This document shows, in pieces, positions 28,233 through 35,921 of a stretch of DNA of 64,000 bases. The notes beneath the pieces were generated by a model. The model did no database searches. It was given only the letters and a program-made list of their open reading frames with translations, and was not told where the DNA came from. The DNA comes from Curtobacterium luteum. Lineage in GTDB: Bacteria > Actinomycetota > Actinomycetes > Actinomycetales > Microbacteriaceae. The position numbers and the translations under genes were made by a program. Every line of letters starts with the position of its first letter. The first letter of the stretch is position 1. The stretch lies in contig NZ_BMOI01000006.1 in the NCBI RefSeq assembly GCF_014646995.1, positions 62,001 through 126,000 on the forward strand, in the 5' to 3' direction.

Positions 28233-28347
28233 GGTCGTGTCCTTCGAGGTTCGAGCCGGTCCTGCACCGGCCTTGTGATGTCCAACATATTACCGTCAGA
28301 TAGCCCTGTCAAGTGCGATGTGAACACTCGCGCCTAGGATCTCGACC
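28233..28347. promoter_or_regulatory. Divergent promoter region of soxR and the 62-aa gene
   Basis: On the minus strand TTGACA (around 28306) and TATGTT are spaced 17 bp apart and drive the small gene. The region is clearly more AT-rich than its surroundings. SoxR would be expected to bind here, but I could not identify a convincing SoxR-box dyad by eye. Confidence 0.5.
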
Positions 28348-28896
28348 ATGGTGGAGATCCCCGCACCGAAGCCGACCGACCTGCTCTCGATCGGCGAGGT
28401 GGTGGAACGCACCGGGGTCGCCGCGTCGGCCCTGCACTTCTACGAGCGCAAGGGCCTGATCCACCCCGAGCGGACGACCGGCGGCACCCGGCTGTACCCC
28501 CGGCACGTCGAGCGGCGCATCGCGATCATCCAGGTGGCGAAGCGGCTCGGTATCCCGCTGAGCGAGGTCGCCGAGCAGTTCGCGACGCTGCCGAGCGACC
28601 GGATGCCGTCCCTGCGCGACTGGGCCCGGTTGAACGAGCGGTGGCGGGCACGGCTCCGCGCCCGCCAGCTCGAGCTCGAGCGGCTCCAGGAGGAGATGAC
28701 GCAGTGCATCGGCTGCGGGTGCGTCTCACTGAACGCCTGCCTGGTGATGAACCCGGGCGATGCGCTCGGCGCGGACGGGGCGGGTGCGCGGCGCCTGATG
28801 TCGATCGAGGACGAGGTCGGGCGTGCAGCCGATCAGGACGTCGAGGAGGAGCCCGTCAGCGAGCCACTCCCCGGAGGCCGGCGTCGATCCGCGTGA
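28348..28896 (+). CDS. soxR: Redox-sensitive transcriptional activator SoxR
   Basis: A 182-residue MerR-family protein. The N-terminal helix-turn-helix is LSIGEVVERTGVAASALHFYERKGL; a dimerisation coil follows, then the [2Fe-2S] motif C120-x2-C123-x-C125-x5-C131 (CIGCGCVSLNAC), which is diagnostic of SoxR. The 50-residue C-terminal tail is longer than in E. coli. SoxR is activated by redox-cycling compounds. Its 3' end overlaps the convergent MarR gene by 41 bp. Likely targets are the divergent 62-residue gene and unlinked genes. Confidence 0.92.
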   Translation: MVEIPAPKPTDLLSIGEVVERTGVAASALHFYERKGLIHPERTTGGTRLYPRHVERRIAIIQVAKRLGIPLSEVAEQFATLPSDRMPSLRDWARLNERWRARLRARQLELERLQEEMTQCIGCGCVSLNACLVMNPGDALGADGAGARRLMSIEDEVGRAADQDVEEEPVSEPLPGGRRRSA

Positions 28897-29299
28897 GCAG
28901 GGCGAAGGCGCCCTCGACCCCGTCGACGTCGCCCCCGAGCGCCTCGCGCAGCGTGCGGACCCAGTGCGCGTGCAGCCGCCCGATGCTCTCCCGCGCGACC
29001 GGCGTCGGATGGAGGCGCACCGTCCTGGCGTCCTCGGGGTCCGGCCGCCGCTCGACCATCCCCTTGTCGACGAGCGCCTTGAGCGCGACGCTGAGGTTGC
29101 TGCGCTTGAGGGCCGTCGCCTCGGCGGTCGCGCTCGGTGAGGTCCCGGGGTTGCGGTCGACCCACCGCATGACGAGCGCCTCGGTCCCCGTGAGCGGCAC
29201 GATGTCGAGCGTGCGGAGGCCGTGCGGGTCGACGTCGCGCGAGACGCGGAGCAGGACGTCGGCGAACTCCGCGAGGAGGTCGTCCGACACCGGGGGCAT
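28856..29299 (-). CDS. MarR family transcriptional regulator
   Basis: A 147-residue winged-helix regulator with TAEATALKRSNLSVALKALVD as recognition helices and the wing PDPEDARTVRLHPT. I prefer ATG 29299 because it leaves the palindrome at 29329-29344 clear of the gene; ATG 29326 would add nine residues and put the palindrome within three bases of the start. The gene diverges from a Bcr/CflA-type exporter that it probably represses. Its 3' end overlaps soxR. Confidence 0.85.
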   Translation of the reverse strand: MPPVSDDLLAEFADVLLRVSRDVDPHGLRTLDIVPLTGTEALVMRWVDRNPGTSPSATAEATALKRSNLSVALKALVDKGMVERRPDPEDARTVRLHPTPVARESIGRLHAHWVRTLREALGGDVDGVEGAFALLTRIDAGLRGVAR

Positions 29300-29328
29300 G
29301 GCAGCACTGTACCGCGGGCACTCCATGA

Positions 29329-29344
29329 GTTATGATTTCATAAC
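29329..29344. promoter_or_regulatory. MarR operator
   Basis: The perfect palindrome GTTATGA-TT-TCATAAC lies between the divergent MarR and MFS genes and ends one base before the MFS ATG. Its AT-richness in this GC-rich context and its placement are what a MarR autorepressor/exporter-repressor site looks like. Confidence 0.7.
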
Positions 29345-29345
29345 C

Positions 29346-30578
29346 ATGACGACCGACACCGGGACCATCCGCGCGCACGACGCGGCCGCACCGACCACGA
29401 CACGGGGCATCACCACGGCGCTCCTGCTCGTCCTCGGACTCCTCAGCGCGGTGGCGCCGTTCGCCACCGACCTCTACCTCCCGGCGTTCCCGAAGATGAC
29501 GACGGAGCTCCGCACCTCCGCGACGACCGTGCAGCTCACGCTGACCGCGTTCCTCGTCGGGGTCACGGCCGGGCAGCTCGTCTTCGGTCCGCTGTCCGAC
29601 CGCTTCGGCCGGGTGCCGCCGCTGGTCGCGGGTGCGGCGCTGTGCGTCCTCGCGAGCGTGGCCGCGGTGCTCGCACCGAACGTCGGGGTGCTGATCGTCG
29701 CCCGTCTGCTCCAGGGGCTCGGTGGTGCGGCCGGCATGGTGATCGGTCGTGCCGTGATCTCCGACCTCGCCTCCGGCAGGGCCGCGGCGCGGGCGTTCTC
29801 GCTCATGATGATCGTCGGCGGCGTCGCCCCGGTCGTCGCCCCGCTGCTCGGCGGCCTGCTCACCGCGCCGCTCGGCTGGCGCGGACTGCTCACGATCGTG
29901 CTCGGCCTGTCCGTCGCGATGCTCGTCGCCGTGCTCGCCGTCGTCCGCGAGACCCACCTGCGCTCGCGCCGGGACGCACTCCGGGCCGAGCGGGCCGGTT
30001 CGGGCTCCCCTGTGCGGGCACTCCGCTCCCCGGCCTTCATCGGGTACACCGCCGTGTTCGGATTCGCGTTCGCGGTGATGATGGCGTACATCTCCGCGTC
30101 GCCGTTCCTCTACCAGGACATGCTCGGGCTCGGGACGGTGGGCTACGGCGTCGCGTTCGGCTGCAACGCGCTCGCGCTGATGGGCGTGAGCATCCTGTCC
30201 GCGAAGCTCACGGCCACCCGCTCCGTCGTCGGGGTCCTCAGCGTCGGGATCGGGCTCGTGACGGCGTCGACGGTGGCGTTCGGGCTGCTCGTCGTGACCG
30301 GGGCGCCCGTGTTCTGGCTCGCCGTCCCGCTGTTCACCGCGGTGGGGTCGCTCGGCCTGGTGCTCGGGAACGCGACCGCGCTGGCGTTGGGCGCGGTGCC
30401 GTCGGCTGCCGGGAGCGCCTCGGCCGTGCTCGGTGCACTGCAGTTCGGCCTCGCGGCCCTCGTCTCACCGCTCGTGAGCATCGGCGGGTCGGCGACCGCG
30501 GGGCCGCTCGCGGTCGTGATGCTCGCCGCGGCCGTGGTCTCGGTGGTCGCCCTGCTCCTCGCCCGGCATCGCGCCTGA
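29346..30578 (+). CDS. MFS multidrug transporter, Bcr/CflA type
   Basis: A 410-residue 12-helix transporter of the DHA1 Bcr/CflA group. Motifs are DLYLPAFPKMTTEL in helix 1, GPLSDRFGRVPPLVAG (MFS signature A) and RLLQGLGGAAGMVIGRAVISDL in helix 4. It would export drugs such as bicyclomycin or phenicol-like compounds by proton antiport. It is divergent from a MarR gene with a palindrome only one base upstream of its ATG, so repression would block transcription directly; the mRNA may be nearly leaderless. Confidence 0.88.
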   Translation: MTTDTGTIRAHDAAAPTTTRGITTALLLVLGLLSAVAPFATDLYLPAFPKMTTELRTSATTVQLTLTAFLVGVTAGQLVFGPLSDRFGRVPPLVAGAALCVLASVAAVLAPNVGVLIVARLLQGLGGAAGMVIGRAVISDLASGRAAARAFSLMMIVGGVAPVVAPLLGGLLTAPLGWRGLLTIVLGLSVAMLVAVLAVVRETHLRSRRDALRAERAGSGSPVRALRSPAFIGYTAVFGFAFAVMMAYISASPFLYQDMLGLGTVGYGVAFGCNALALMGVSILSAKLTATRSVVGVLSVGIGLVTASTVAFGLLVVTGAPVFWLAVPLFTAVGSLGLVLGNATALALGAVPSAAGSASAVLGALQFGLAALVSPLVSIGGSATAGPLAVVMLAAAVVSVVALLLARHRA

Positions 30579-30678
30579 CACCGGCGGGGCCGGACCGGGG
30601 AGCGTGCGCGTTCCGACGGAGCGCGCGTCGATCACCACGAGCGACGTCGGAGCGGGCGCGCTTGCCCGACCGACGGCG

Positions 30679-30693
30679 CCCCCCCCCCCCCCC
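30679..30693. repeat. 15-nt poly-C tract
   Basis: Fifteen consecutive C residues lie in the gap between the convergent MFS and PAP2 genes, five bases past the PAP2 stop. This is by far the longest homopolymer in the window. It is outside any supported coding frame. Confidence 0.9.
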
Positions 30694-30698
30694 GGGCG

Positions 30699-31433
30699 TC
30701 AGGACCGGACGGCTCGTCCGCCCACCGGCTTCCGGAGGAACGGGATGCGCGGCATCAGCCAGTCGACCCAGACCACCCGGACGCCGGGGGCCACGGCGAG
30801 CGACCAGAGGATCGACGCCGCCGCGTCGGTCGGGTAGTGCACCGCGTCGATCGACACCGCGAAGAACACCACGACGATCGCCGCTGTGCCCGCCACGAGC
30901 ACGGTGCGGTGCCACCGGCTGTCGCGCAGGAGCCAGACGAGCGCGATGACGAACGCGGTGATGTACACGGTGTGCCCGCTCGGGTACCCCGGGTCGGGCT
31001 GCACGGCGAACGGGTGCGGCAGGACGGCGACGTCGGGGCGCGCGCGGTGCACGATCTCCTTCACGACCGCCGAGGGCACCCACGTGATCGCGATCGTGCC
31101 GCCGAACGCGAGCGCCGGACGCAGGTCACGGGACCGCCACCAGATGACGGCCACCACGACGACGGTGATCCCGATCGCCGGGGCCGGGCTGATCACGTGG
31201 TACACGGCGTCCGTGAACGCGCCGAGCGCCCCGGTGTGCAGCGTGTTCAGGGCCTTCGAGAGCCCGAGGTCGACCGTGCCGAGCAGGAAGCCGACCCCCG
31301 TGATGACGACGACCGCGATGACGGCGACCGCGACCGAGACGAGTGGGTAGCGCGCCGGCTCGAGGATGCCCACGACGTCGGTCGCGGTGGCCGAGCGGCC
31401 TCGGGGACGGAGCTGCGGGGCGTCGGCGGTCAT
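30699..31433 (-). CDS. PAP2-superfamily phosphatase, membrane protein
   Basis: A 244-residue integral membrane phosphatase with about five or six helices. PAP2 motif 1 is K125-x6-R132-P133 (KEIVHRARP) and motif 2 is PSGH (151-154). Motif 3 keeps His199 and Asp203 (VHYPTD), but the Arg expected six residues before the His is Val193. Family members dephosphorylate undecaprenyl pyrophosphate or phosphatidic acid. The gene is monocistronic, convergent with the MFS gene, and ends beside the poly-C tract. Confidence 0.83.
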   Translation of the reverse strand: MTADAPQLRPRGRSATATDVVGILEPARYPLVSVAVAVIAVVVITGVGFLLGTVDLGLSKALNTLHTGALGAFTDAVYHVISPAPAIGITVVVVAVIWWRSRDLRPALAFGGTIAITWVPSAVVKEIVHRARPDVAVLPHPFAVQPDPGYPSGHTVYITAFVIALVWLLRDSRWHRTVLVAGTAAIVVVFFAVSIDAVHYPTDAAASILWSLAVAPGVRVVWVDWLMPRIPFLRKPVGGRAVRS

Positions 31434-31514
31434 CCGACCATGGTCCCAGGTCGTCGGCGCACCCGACCCGGAGACCCGTGACGGAAGATCAGAAACCCCT
31501 CAGCGTCGCAGCGC

Positions 31515-32165
31515 TCAGTGTTCCGCCCCGCCCTGCTCGACCAGGTCCGGTCCGCCGCGGAGGGCTTCGCGGACCACGACGTCCAGCGCCCGGACGACGT
31601 CGTCCAGCGGGAGTGTCGGCAGGCCGGGGGCACCGAAGCCCGGTGTGGCCGGCACGTGCACGAACCCGCCACGGAAGTCGTGCCGGTCGGCGAGCGACAT
31701 GAGCTCGTAGAACGCCTGGTTGCAGGTGAACGTCCCGGCGGTGTTGGAGACCGCGGCAGGGACGTCGAGCGCCCGGATGCCCGCGACGATCCGCTTGATC
31801 GGCAGCCCGGAGAACCAGGCCGTCGCACCGTTCGGGTCGATGGGCTCGTCGACCGGCCGGGCTCCTGCGTTGTCCGGGATCCTCGCGTCCTGCACGTTGA
31901 TCGCGACGCGCTCGGGCGTCACCGCGGACCGTCCCTCGGCGAGACCGGTCGCGACCACCACGGTCGGCCGGTGCTCGAGGATCGCGGCCACGAGTCGCTG
32001 CCGGACCTCCGCGAAGACGACCGGCAGCTGCTCGACCCGCATCCGGGCGGGGCCGTCCCACCGGTCGGCGAGCGCCGTCACGGCGTCCCAGGACGGGTTC
32101 GTCGTGGCACCCCCGAACGGCTCGAAGGCGGTCAGGAGGACGGTCGGTCCGGTCGCGTCGGCCAC
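31515..32165 (-). CDS. pcp: Pyroglutamyl-peptidase I
   Basis: A 216-residue cysteine peptidase (family C15) that removes N-terminal pyroglutamate from peptides. The catalytic triad is recognisable as Glu85 (TPERVAINVQDARIPDN), Cys148 (NTAGTFTCNQ) and His170 (GFVHVPATP). The N-terminal LLTAFEPFGGATTNPSW is also typical. It is cytosolic and full length. It lies downstream of the Dabb gene with a hairpin between them. Confidence 0.93.
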   Translation of the reverse strand: MADATGPTVLLTAFEPFGGATTNPSWDAVTALADRWDGPARMRVEQLPVVFAEVRQRLVAAILEHRPTVVVATGLAEGRSAVTPERVAINVQDARIPDNAGARPVDEPIDPNGATAWFSGLPIKRIVAGIRALDVPAAVSNTAGTFTCNQAFYELMSLADRHDFRGGFVHVPATPGFGAPGLPTLPLDDVVRALDVVVREALRGGPDLVEQGGAEH

Positions 32166-32187
32166 CGGCCCAGCCTAGGCACGGATC

Positions 32188-32229
32188 GGCCGGGAGGCAC
32201 GTGGCGGCGCCGTGTCGCGCCTCCCGACC
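32188..32229. repeat. Degenerate GGAGGC hairpin
   Basis: CGGGAGGC (32191-32198) pairs with GCCTCCCG (32219-32226) around a partly complementary centre. It lies between the Dabb gene stop and the pcp start, both leftward. It looks like a decayed member of the palindrome family and may terminate the Dabb transcript. Confidence 0.45.
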
Positions 32230-32301
32230 GTCACCGGGCCACTGCCGGGCCGGAACCGGCCCCGTCGGACCGCCGAGCCGGCCGTCCCCGCCGCGGCGGC
32301 G

Positions 32302-32598
32302 TCAGTTGTCGATGTCGAACACGACGACCCGGCTGCTGCCGGCCCGGATGTGCTCGGCGACGGGCTGGTGCTCGGGGTGCGGCAGGTAGGCCTGGAGCGC
32401 TGCGCGGTCGCGGAACCCGACGACGAGCATCCAGTCGAACCCGCCCTCGAGCCCCTCGGTGCTCACGCTGGTCCCCGACCGGACGGTCTCGACGCCCTCG
32501 ATCCGCGTGAGGTGCTCCCGTGCGAGCGCGTCCCCTTGTGCCGCTCGTCCGTCGTCGCCGTCCCACGTCACCAGCACCACGTGCGTCACACCGGTCAT
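32302..32598 (-). CDS. Dabb family protein (stress-responsive A/B barrel)
   Basis: A 98-residue ferredoxin-like alpha/beta protein. VTHVVLVTWDG, VETVRSGTSVSTEGLEGGFDWMLVVGF (read as two strands) and LPHPEHQPVAEHI are typical Dabb features, including the conserved HPEH segment. The family has varied or unknown functions. ATG 32598 is preceded by GGGAG at good spacing. No operon partner is evident. Confidence 0.83.
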   Translation of the reverse strand: MTGVTHVVLVTWDGDDGRAAQGDALAREHLTRIEGVETVRSGTSVSTEGLEGGFDWMLVVGFRDRAALQAYLPHPEHQPVAEHIRAGSSRVVVFDIDN

Positions 32599-32692
32599 CG
32601 TCACTCCCGTCGTCGGGTCCGATGCTGCCAGCACCGTGCAGCGGTGGCGCCCGTCGGTCCGGGTCTCATCCGCTGGGCGCGGGGCCCCGCGG

Positions 32693-33295
32693 TCACTTCC
32701 GGGCTTCGGCCCGCTGCTGGATGCCGACGAGGACCATGAACAGCAGCCCGACGCCGAGCACGACGGCCGGCGCGAGCAGCGAGCCGCCGCCGGTCAGCGC
32801 CAGGACGAGGAACACCACGCCGAGGCCGGTGAACATCGCGGACAGTGCCCAACCGGCCTTCACACTCACGAACCAGCGCGGCCGGCCGGCCTCGTCAGCG
32901 GAGCGGATGCGTTCGTCCTCGGCGGCCAGCCACGCGCTGCCCGGCCCCCGGTGTCGGAGGACCTTCGCCCAGAACACGAGCATGCCCGCCGCGAAGACGA
33001 GGAAGAACACCGTCAGCCCGATCGCGACACCCGTCTCCCCGCTCATCCAGAGCGGCACGGTGGCGAAGAGTCCGACGAGCGCGGAGCCGAGCACGAGCCA
33101 CGGCGCGACGACGCGGGCGTAGGCCTGCTGTCCGCGCCCGACGGCCCGGCTCGCACGGACGAAGCGCTGTTCACCGCTCGAGCGCTCGGCCGCGGGCTTC
33201 CGCATGACGTTGCCCTCGACGACGATGAGCACGACTGACGCCAGGAGCACGATCCCGACCACGATCCACACGACCATGGTCGAGACCGTACTCAC
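32693..33295 (-). CDS. Membrane protein of unknown function, four predicted helices
   Basis: A 200-residue protein with helices near residues 5-27, 60-82, 90-110 and 150-195 (the last region probably two). A charged cytoplasmic stretch (GSAWLAAEDERIRSADEAGRPRWF) separates them. I do not recognise the family. GTG 33295 is preceded by GAGGAG. It is followed downstream by the Dabb gene and preceded by the stress-type SDR gene, all leftward, but gaps of 40-95 bp make co-transcription uncertain. Confidence 0.65.
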   Translation of the reverse strand: MSTVSTMVVWIVVGIVLLASVVLIVVEGNVMRKPAAERSSGEQRFVRASRAVGRGQQAYARVVAPWLVLGSALVGLFATVPLWMSGETGVAIGLTVFFLVFAAGMLVFWAKVLRHRGPGSAWLAAEDERIRSADEAGRPRWFVSVKAGWALSAMFTGLGVVFLVLALTGGGSLLAPAVVLGVGLLFMVLVGIQQRAEARK

Positions 33296-33337
33296 GAGGA
33301 CTCCTCAGTCTCCCGGAGTCCGGGGGACAGTGGGCCG

Positions 33338-34225
33338 TCAGAACGCGGGGGTCCCGCCCGCGATGGTGATGGTCGAGCCGGACTGGTAGCTCGACTCCGG
33401 GCTGACCAGGTGGACGTAGGCGGCGCCGAGCTCCGCGGGCTGCCCCGGGCGACCGAACGGCGACGACTCCCCGAAGTGCGCGACGGTCTCGGCGTCGTCC
33501 GAACCGGGCTGCAGCGGGGTCCACACCGGACCGGGTGCGACCGAGTTGACGCGGATGCCCTTCGGCGCGAGCTGCTGGGCGACGGCCTCGGTGAAGGTCT
33601 TCACGGCACTCTTCGAGATCGCGTAGTCGATCTTGTCCGGTGACGGCGTGCTCGCCTGGATCGAACCGGTCGTCACGATGGTCGAACCGGGCTCGAGGTG
33701 CGGCACCGCGGCCTTCGTGAGCCAGAACAGCGAGTAGATGTTCGTCTTGAAGGTGGAGTCGAAGTGCTCGGTGGTGAGCGTCAGGACGTCGTCGTTGCTG
33801 TCCATGCGACCGGCGACCATCACGAGCGTGTCGAGGCCGCCGAACTCGTCGACGGCCTTCTGCACGAGGTCCTTGCAGTACTGCTCGTCGGAGATGTCAC
33901 CGGGGAACAGCACGGCGCGGCGCCCTTCGCCCTCGAGGAGGTCGCGGACCTGCTCGGCGTCCTCCTGCTCGTCGGGCAGGTAGGACAGGACGAGGTCGGC
34001 GCCCTCGCGGGACAGTGCGATCGCGGCGGCACGGCCGATGCCGGAGTCGGCGCCGGTGACGATGCCGCGGTACCCCGTCAGTCGCTCCTTGCCGACGTAG
34101 CTCTGCTCGCCGTGGTCGGGCTGCGGGTCCATCTTCCAGGCGGCGCCCGGCAGGGACTGTTCCTGCTCCGGGTACGGCGGTGCGGGGTAGAGGGTGTTCG
34201 GGTCGCGCTTGTCGTACTGGCTCAT
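33338..34225 (-). CDS. SDR family oxidoreductase (general stress protein 39-like), second copy
   Basis: A 295-residue SDR that matches the protein at 799-1680 along its whole length, including the N-terminal DPxxxYP-type extension, GAxWKM/DHGE-like region and the APGPVWTPLQPGSDD block. Motifs: TGADSGIG at the cofactor site, a divergent MVAG instead of NNAG, Ser in TTGSIQAS, and YAISK. It should still be active because Ser-Tyr-Lys are retained. The pair probably arose by duplication and may respond to different stresses. Confidence 0.85.
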   Translation of the reverse strand: MSQYDKRDPNTLYPAPPYPEQEQSLPGAAWKMDPQPDHGEQSYVGKERLTGYRGIVTGADSGIGRAAAIALSREGADLVLSYLPDEQEDAEQVRDLLEGEGRRAVLFPGDISDEQYCKDLVQKAVDEFGGLDTLVMVAGRMDSNDDVLTLTTEHFDSTFKTNIYSLFWLTKAAVPHLEPGSTIVTTGSIQASTPSPDKIDYAISKSAVKTFTEAVAQQLAPKGIRVNSVAPGPVWTPLQPGSDDAETVAHFGESSPFGRPGQPAELGAAYVHLVSPESSYQSGSTITIAGGTPAF

Positions 34226-34310
34226 GCGGCCACGATGCTCGGGAGCTGCTCCGCGCCGGTTCAGGGGCACGGGGCTGCACACGCCGTGACAGCATCCACA
34301 GCCTGAACGA

Positions 34311-34979
34311 ATGTCGATGAGGCTGTCGCGCATGCACCCTGCCGGTCGGCGGAGGATGCGGGCGGGTACCGTCCGGCCCGTGGCGGGCGACTGGGTCGAG
34401 TTCGACGACGGACCGAAGCGGCGGGTGATCCACCGTCGACTCGGACGGTTGTGGCCGTTCGTCCTGGCGTTCGGGACGGCCTCGGCGTTCATGAGCAAGG
34501 GCGGTCCGTCTCCGTTCCAGTCGTTCGGGTGGATCGCGGTCCCGATCTGGTTCGCAGGTTGGGGACTCGTCCTGCTCGCGGCGTGGGGTGTGCTCCACCT
34601 CGTGTCACGGCCCTTCGCGATCGACCGCGAACGCGGCCTCGTGCGGCTCCGCGGCAGGGTCGTGCCGTTCTCCGCGGTGGACTTCGCGGAACTGGAGCCG
34701 TTCACGAACCTGGATCCGGACCTGCTCTCGATCCGTCTGGGGATCCGCAAGCGGCGCACGGTGGTGCTCGTCATCAGGGAGGGTCGCGAGGCCACCGCGA
34801 CCGGGGCGCACCGCGATGCGCTCCTCGCGGCGCTCGCCGGATCGTCGATCACCCGCCCATCGAGCGTCCACGACCCGACCGGCCGGTTCGCCCGGTTCAA
34901 CTTCCCGGGCTCACTCGACAAGGCGGGCGCCGCCGAGGTGGTCGAGCACCCGCCCCAGGTCGGTGTCGCCGGCCCGTGA
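34311..34979 (+). CDS. Hypothetical membrane protein
   Basis: Up to 222 residues with two hydrophobic helices (LWPFVLAFGTASAFM and WIAVPIWFAGWGLVLLAAWGVLHLV), then a soluble domain starting FAIDRERGLVRLRGRVVPF that resembles PH-like/bPH cytoplasmic domains. The start is uncertain: ATG 34311 lacks a Shine-Dalgarno, and ATG 34356 or GTG 34380 are possible. It is convergent with the ROK kinase gene. Function unknown. Confidence 0.6.
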   Translation: MSMRLSRMHPAGRRRMRAGTVRPVAGDWVEFDDGPKRRVIHRRLGRLWPFVLAFGTASAFMSKGGPSPFQSFGWIAVPIWFAGWGLVLLAAWGVLHLVSRPFAIDRERGLVRLRGRVVPFSAVDFAELEPFTNLDPDLLSIRLGIRKRRTVVLVIREGREATATGAHRDALLAALAGSSITRPSSVHDPTGRFARFNFPGSLDKAGAAEVVEHPPQVGVAGP

Positions 34980-34991
34980 CCGCCACCCGCG

Positions 34992-35921
34992 TCACACGAC
35001 GGGCGCAGCCCCGAACACGACGTCCCGCACCTGCGCCGCCGCACCGAGCGCGACGGCGTCGGACCCCAGCGTGGACAGCGCGAGCCGGATCGGTGCGCCA
35101 CTGACCGGGGGTTCGGCCTCGATGGCCGCGGTGATCGCGGGTTCGAGGAGGTCCCACGACCGGGCGATCCCCCCGCCGATCACGACGGTCGTCACGTCGA
35201 GGACCCCAGCGGTCAGCAGCGCGGCGCGGGCGAGCCCCCACCCGGCGCGCGCGAAGACCTCGGCGGCGTCGGCGTCGCCGGTTCGCGCGGCCTCGGCGAC
35301 CTCGCGCACGGAGCGGCGCCGGCCGGACCGCTCCTCGTAGCGGTCGGCGATGCCCCGGGCGCCCGCGAGGGTCTCGAGGTGTCCGACCTGGCCGCACGTG
35401 CACACCGCGTCGCCGAAGCCCGGCACGTGACCGATCTCCCCCGCGGCGCCGCGTGGTCCGGCGAAGAGGGATCCGCCGAGCACGAGCGCCCCGCCGACAC
35501 CGGTCCCGAGCGTCATCCCGAGCACGTCCGGCTCGCCCGCGACCGCGCCGGTGGCGACCTCGCCGAGGAGGAACGCGTTCACGTCGTTGTCGAGGGTCGC
35601 GGGCACGCCGAGTGCTCCGGTGACGGCCGCGGTCACGCCGTACCCGGCCCAGCCGGTGAAGGAGTTCCCGGTCACCAGGACCGTGCCGGTCGCGGCGTCC
35701 ACGACGCCGGCTGCGCCGACCCCGACACCCGACAAGGAGGCCCGGTGCCGGTCGAGCAGGTCCGTCACGGCACGGACACCGGTCGCGACGATGGCCGCGC
35801 CGCCCGCGTGCGCGGGCGTCGGCAGGTCGACGCGGTCGACGACCTCGAGGTCCGGCGTCGTGAGCAGCACCTTCGTGTTCGTCCCGCCGACGTCGATGCC
35901 GGCGAGCACCTCGGCGCTCAC
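34992..35921 (-). CDS. ROK family sugar kinase
   Basis: A 309-residue ROK kinase. The phosphate-binding loop is GIDVGGTNTKV, the catalytic Asp lies in TLDNDVNAFLLGE, and GMTLGTGVGGALVLGG and the metal-binding region GHVPGFGDAVCTCGQVGHLE (His then CxCG, with the last Cys replaced by His) follow. Family members phosphorylate glucose, N-acetylmannosamine, N-acetylglucosamine or similar. GTG 35921 overlaps the ABC ATPase stop, so this is the last gene of the importer operon. A sugar kinase coupled to a peptide-type importer suggests a glycosylated or amino-sugar substrate. Confidence 0.87.
   Translation of the reverse strand: MSAEVLAGIDVGGTNTKVLLTTPDLEVVDRVDLPTPAHAGGAAIVATGVRAVTDLLDRHRASLSGVGVGAAGVVDAATGTVLVTGNSFTGWAGYGVTAAVTGALGVPATLDNDVNAFLLGEVATGAVAGEPDVLGMTLGTGVGGALVLGGSLFAGPRGAAGEIGHVPGFGDAVCTCGQVGHLETLAGARGIADRYEERSGRRRSVREVAEAARTGDADAAEVFARAGWGLARAALLTAGVLDVTTVVIGGGIARSWDLLEPAITAAIEAEPPVSGAPIRLALSTLGSDAVALGAAAQVRDVVFGAAPVV

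Noticed and set aside
30679..30693. Poly-C tract as a phase-variation switch of the PAP2 gene
   Set aside because: The tract lies after the stop codon and outside the promoter, so length changes would not shift the frame or alter initiation.
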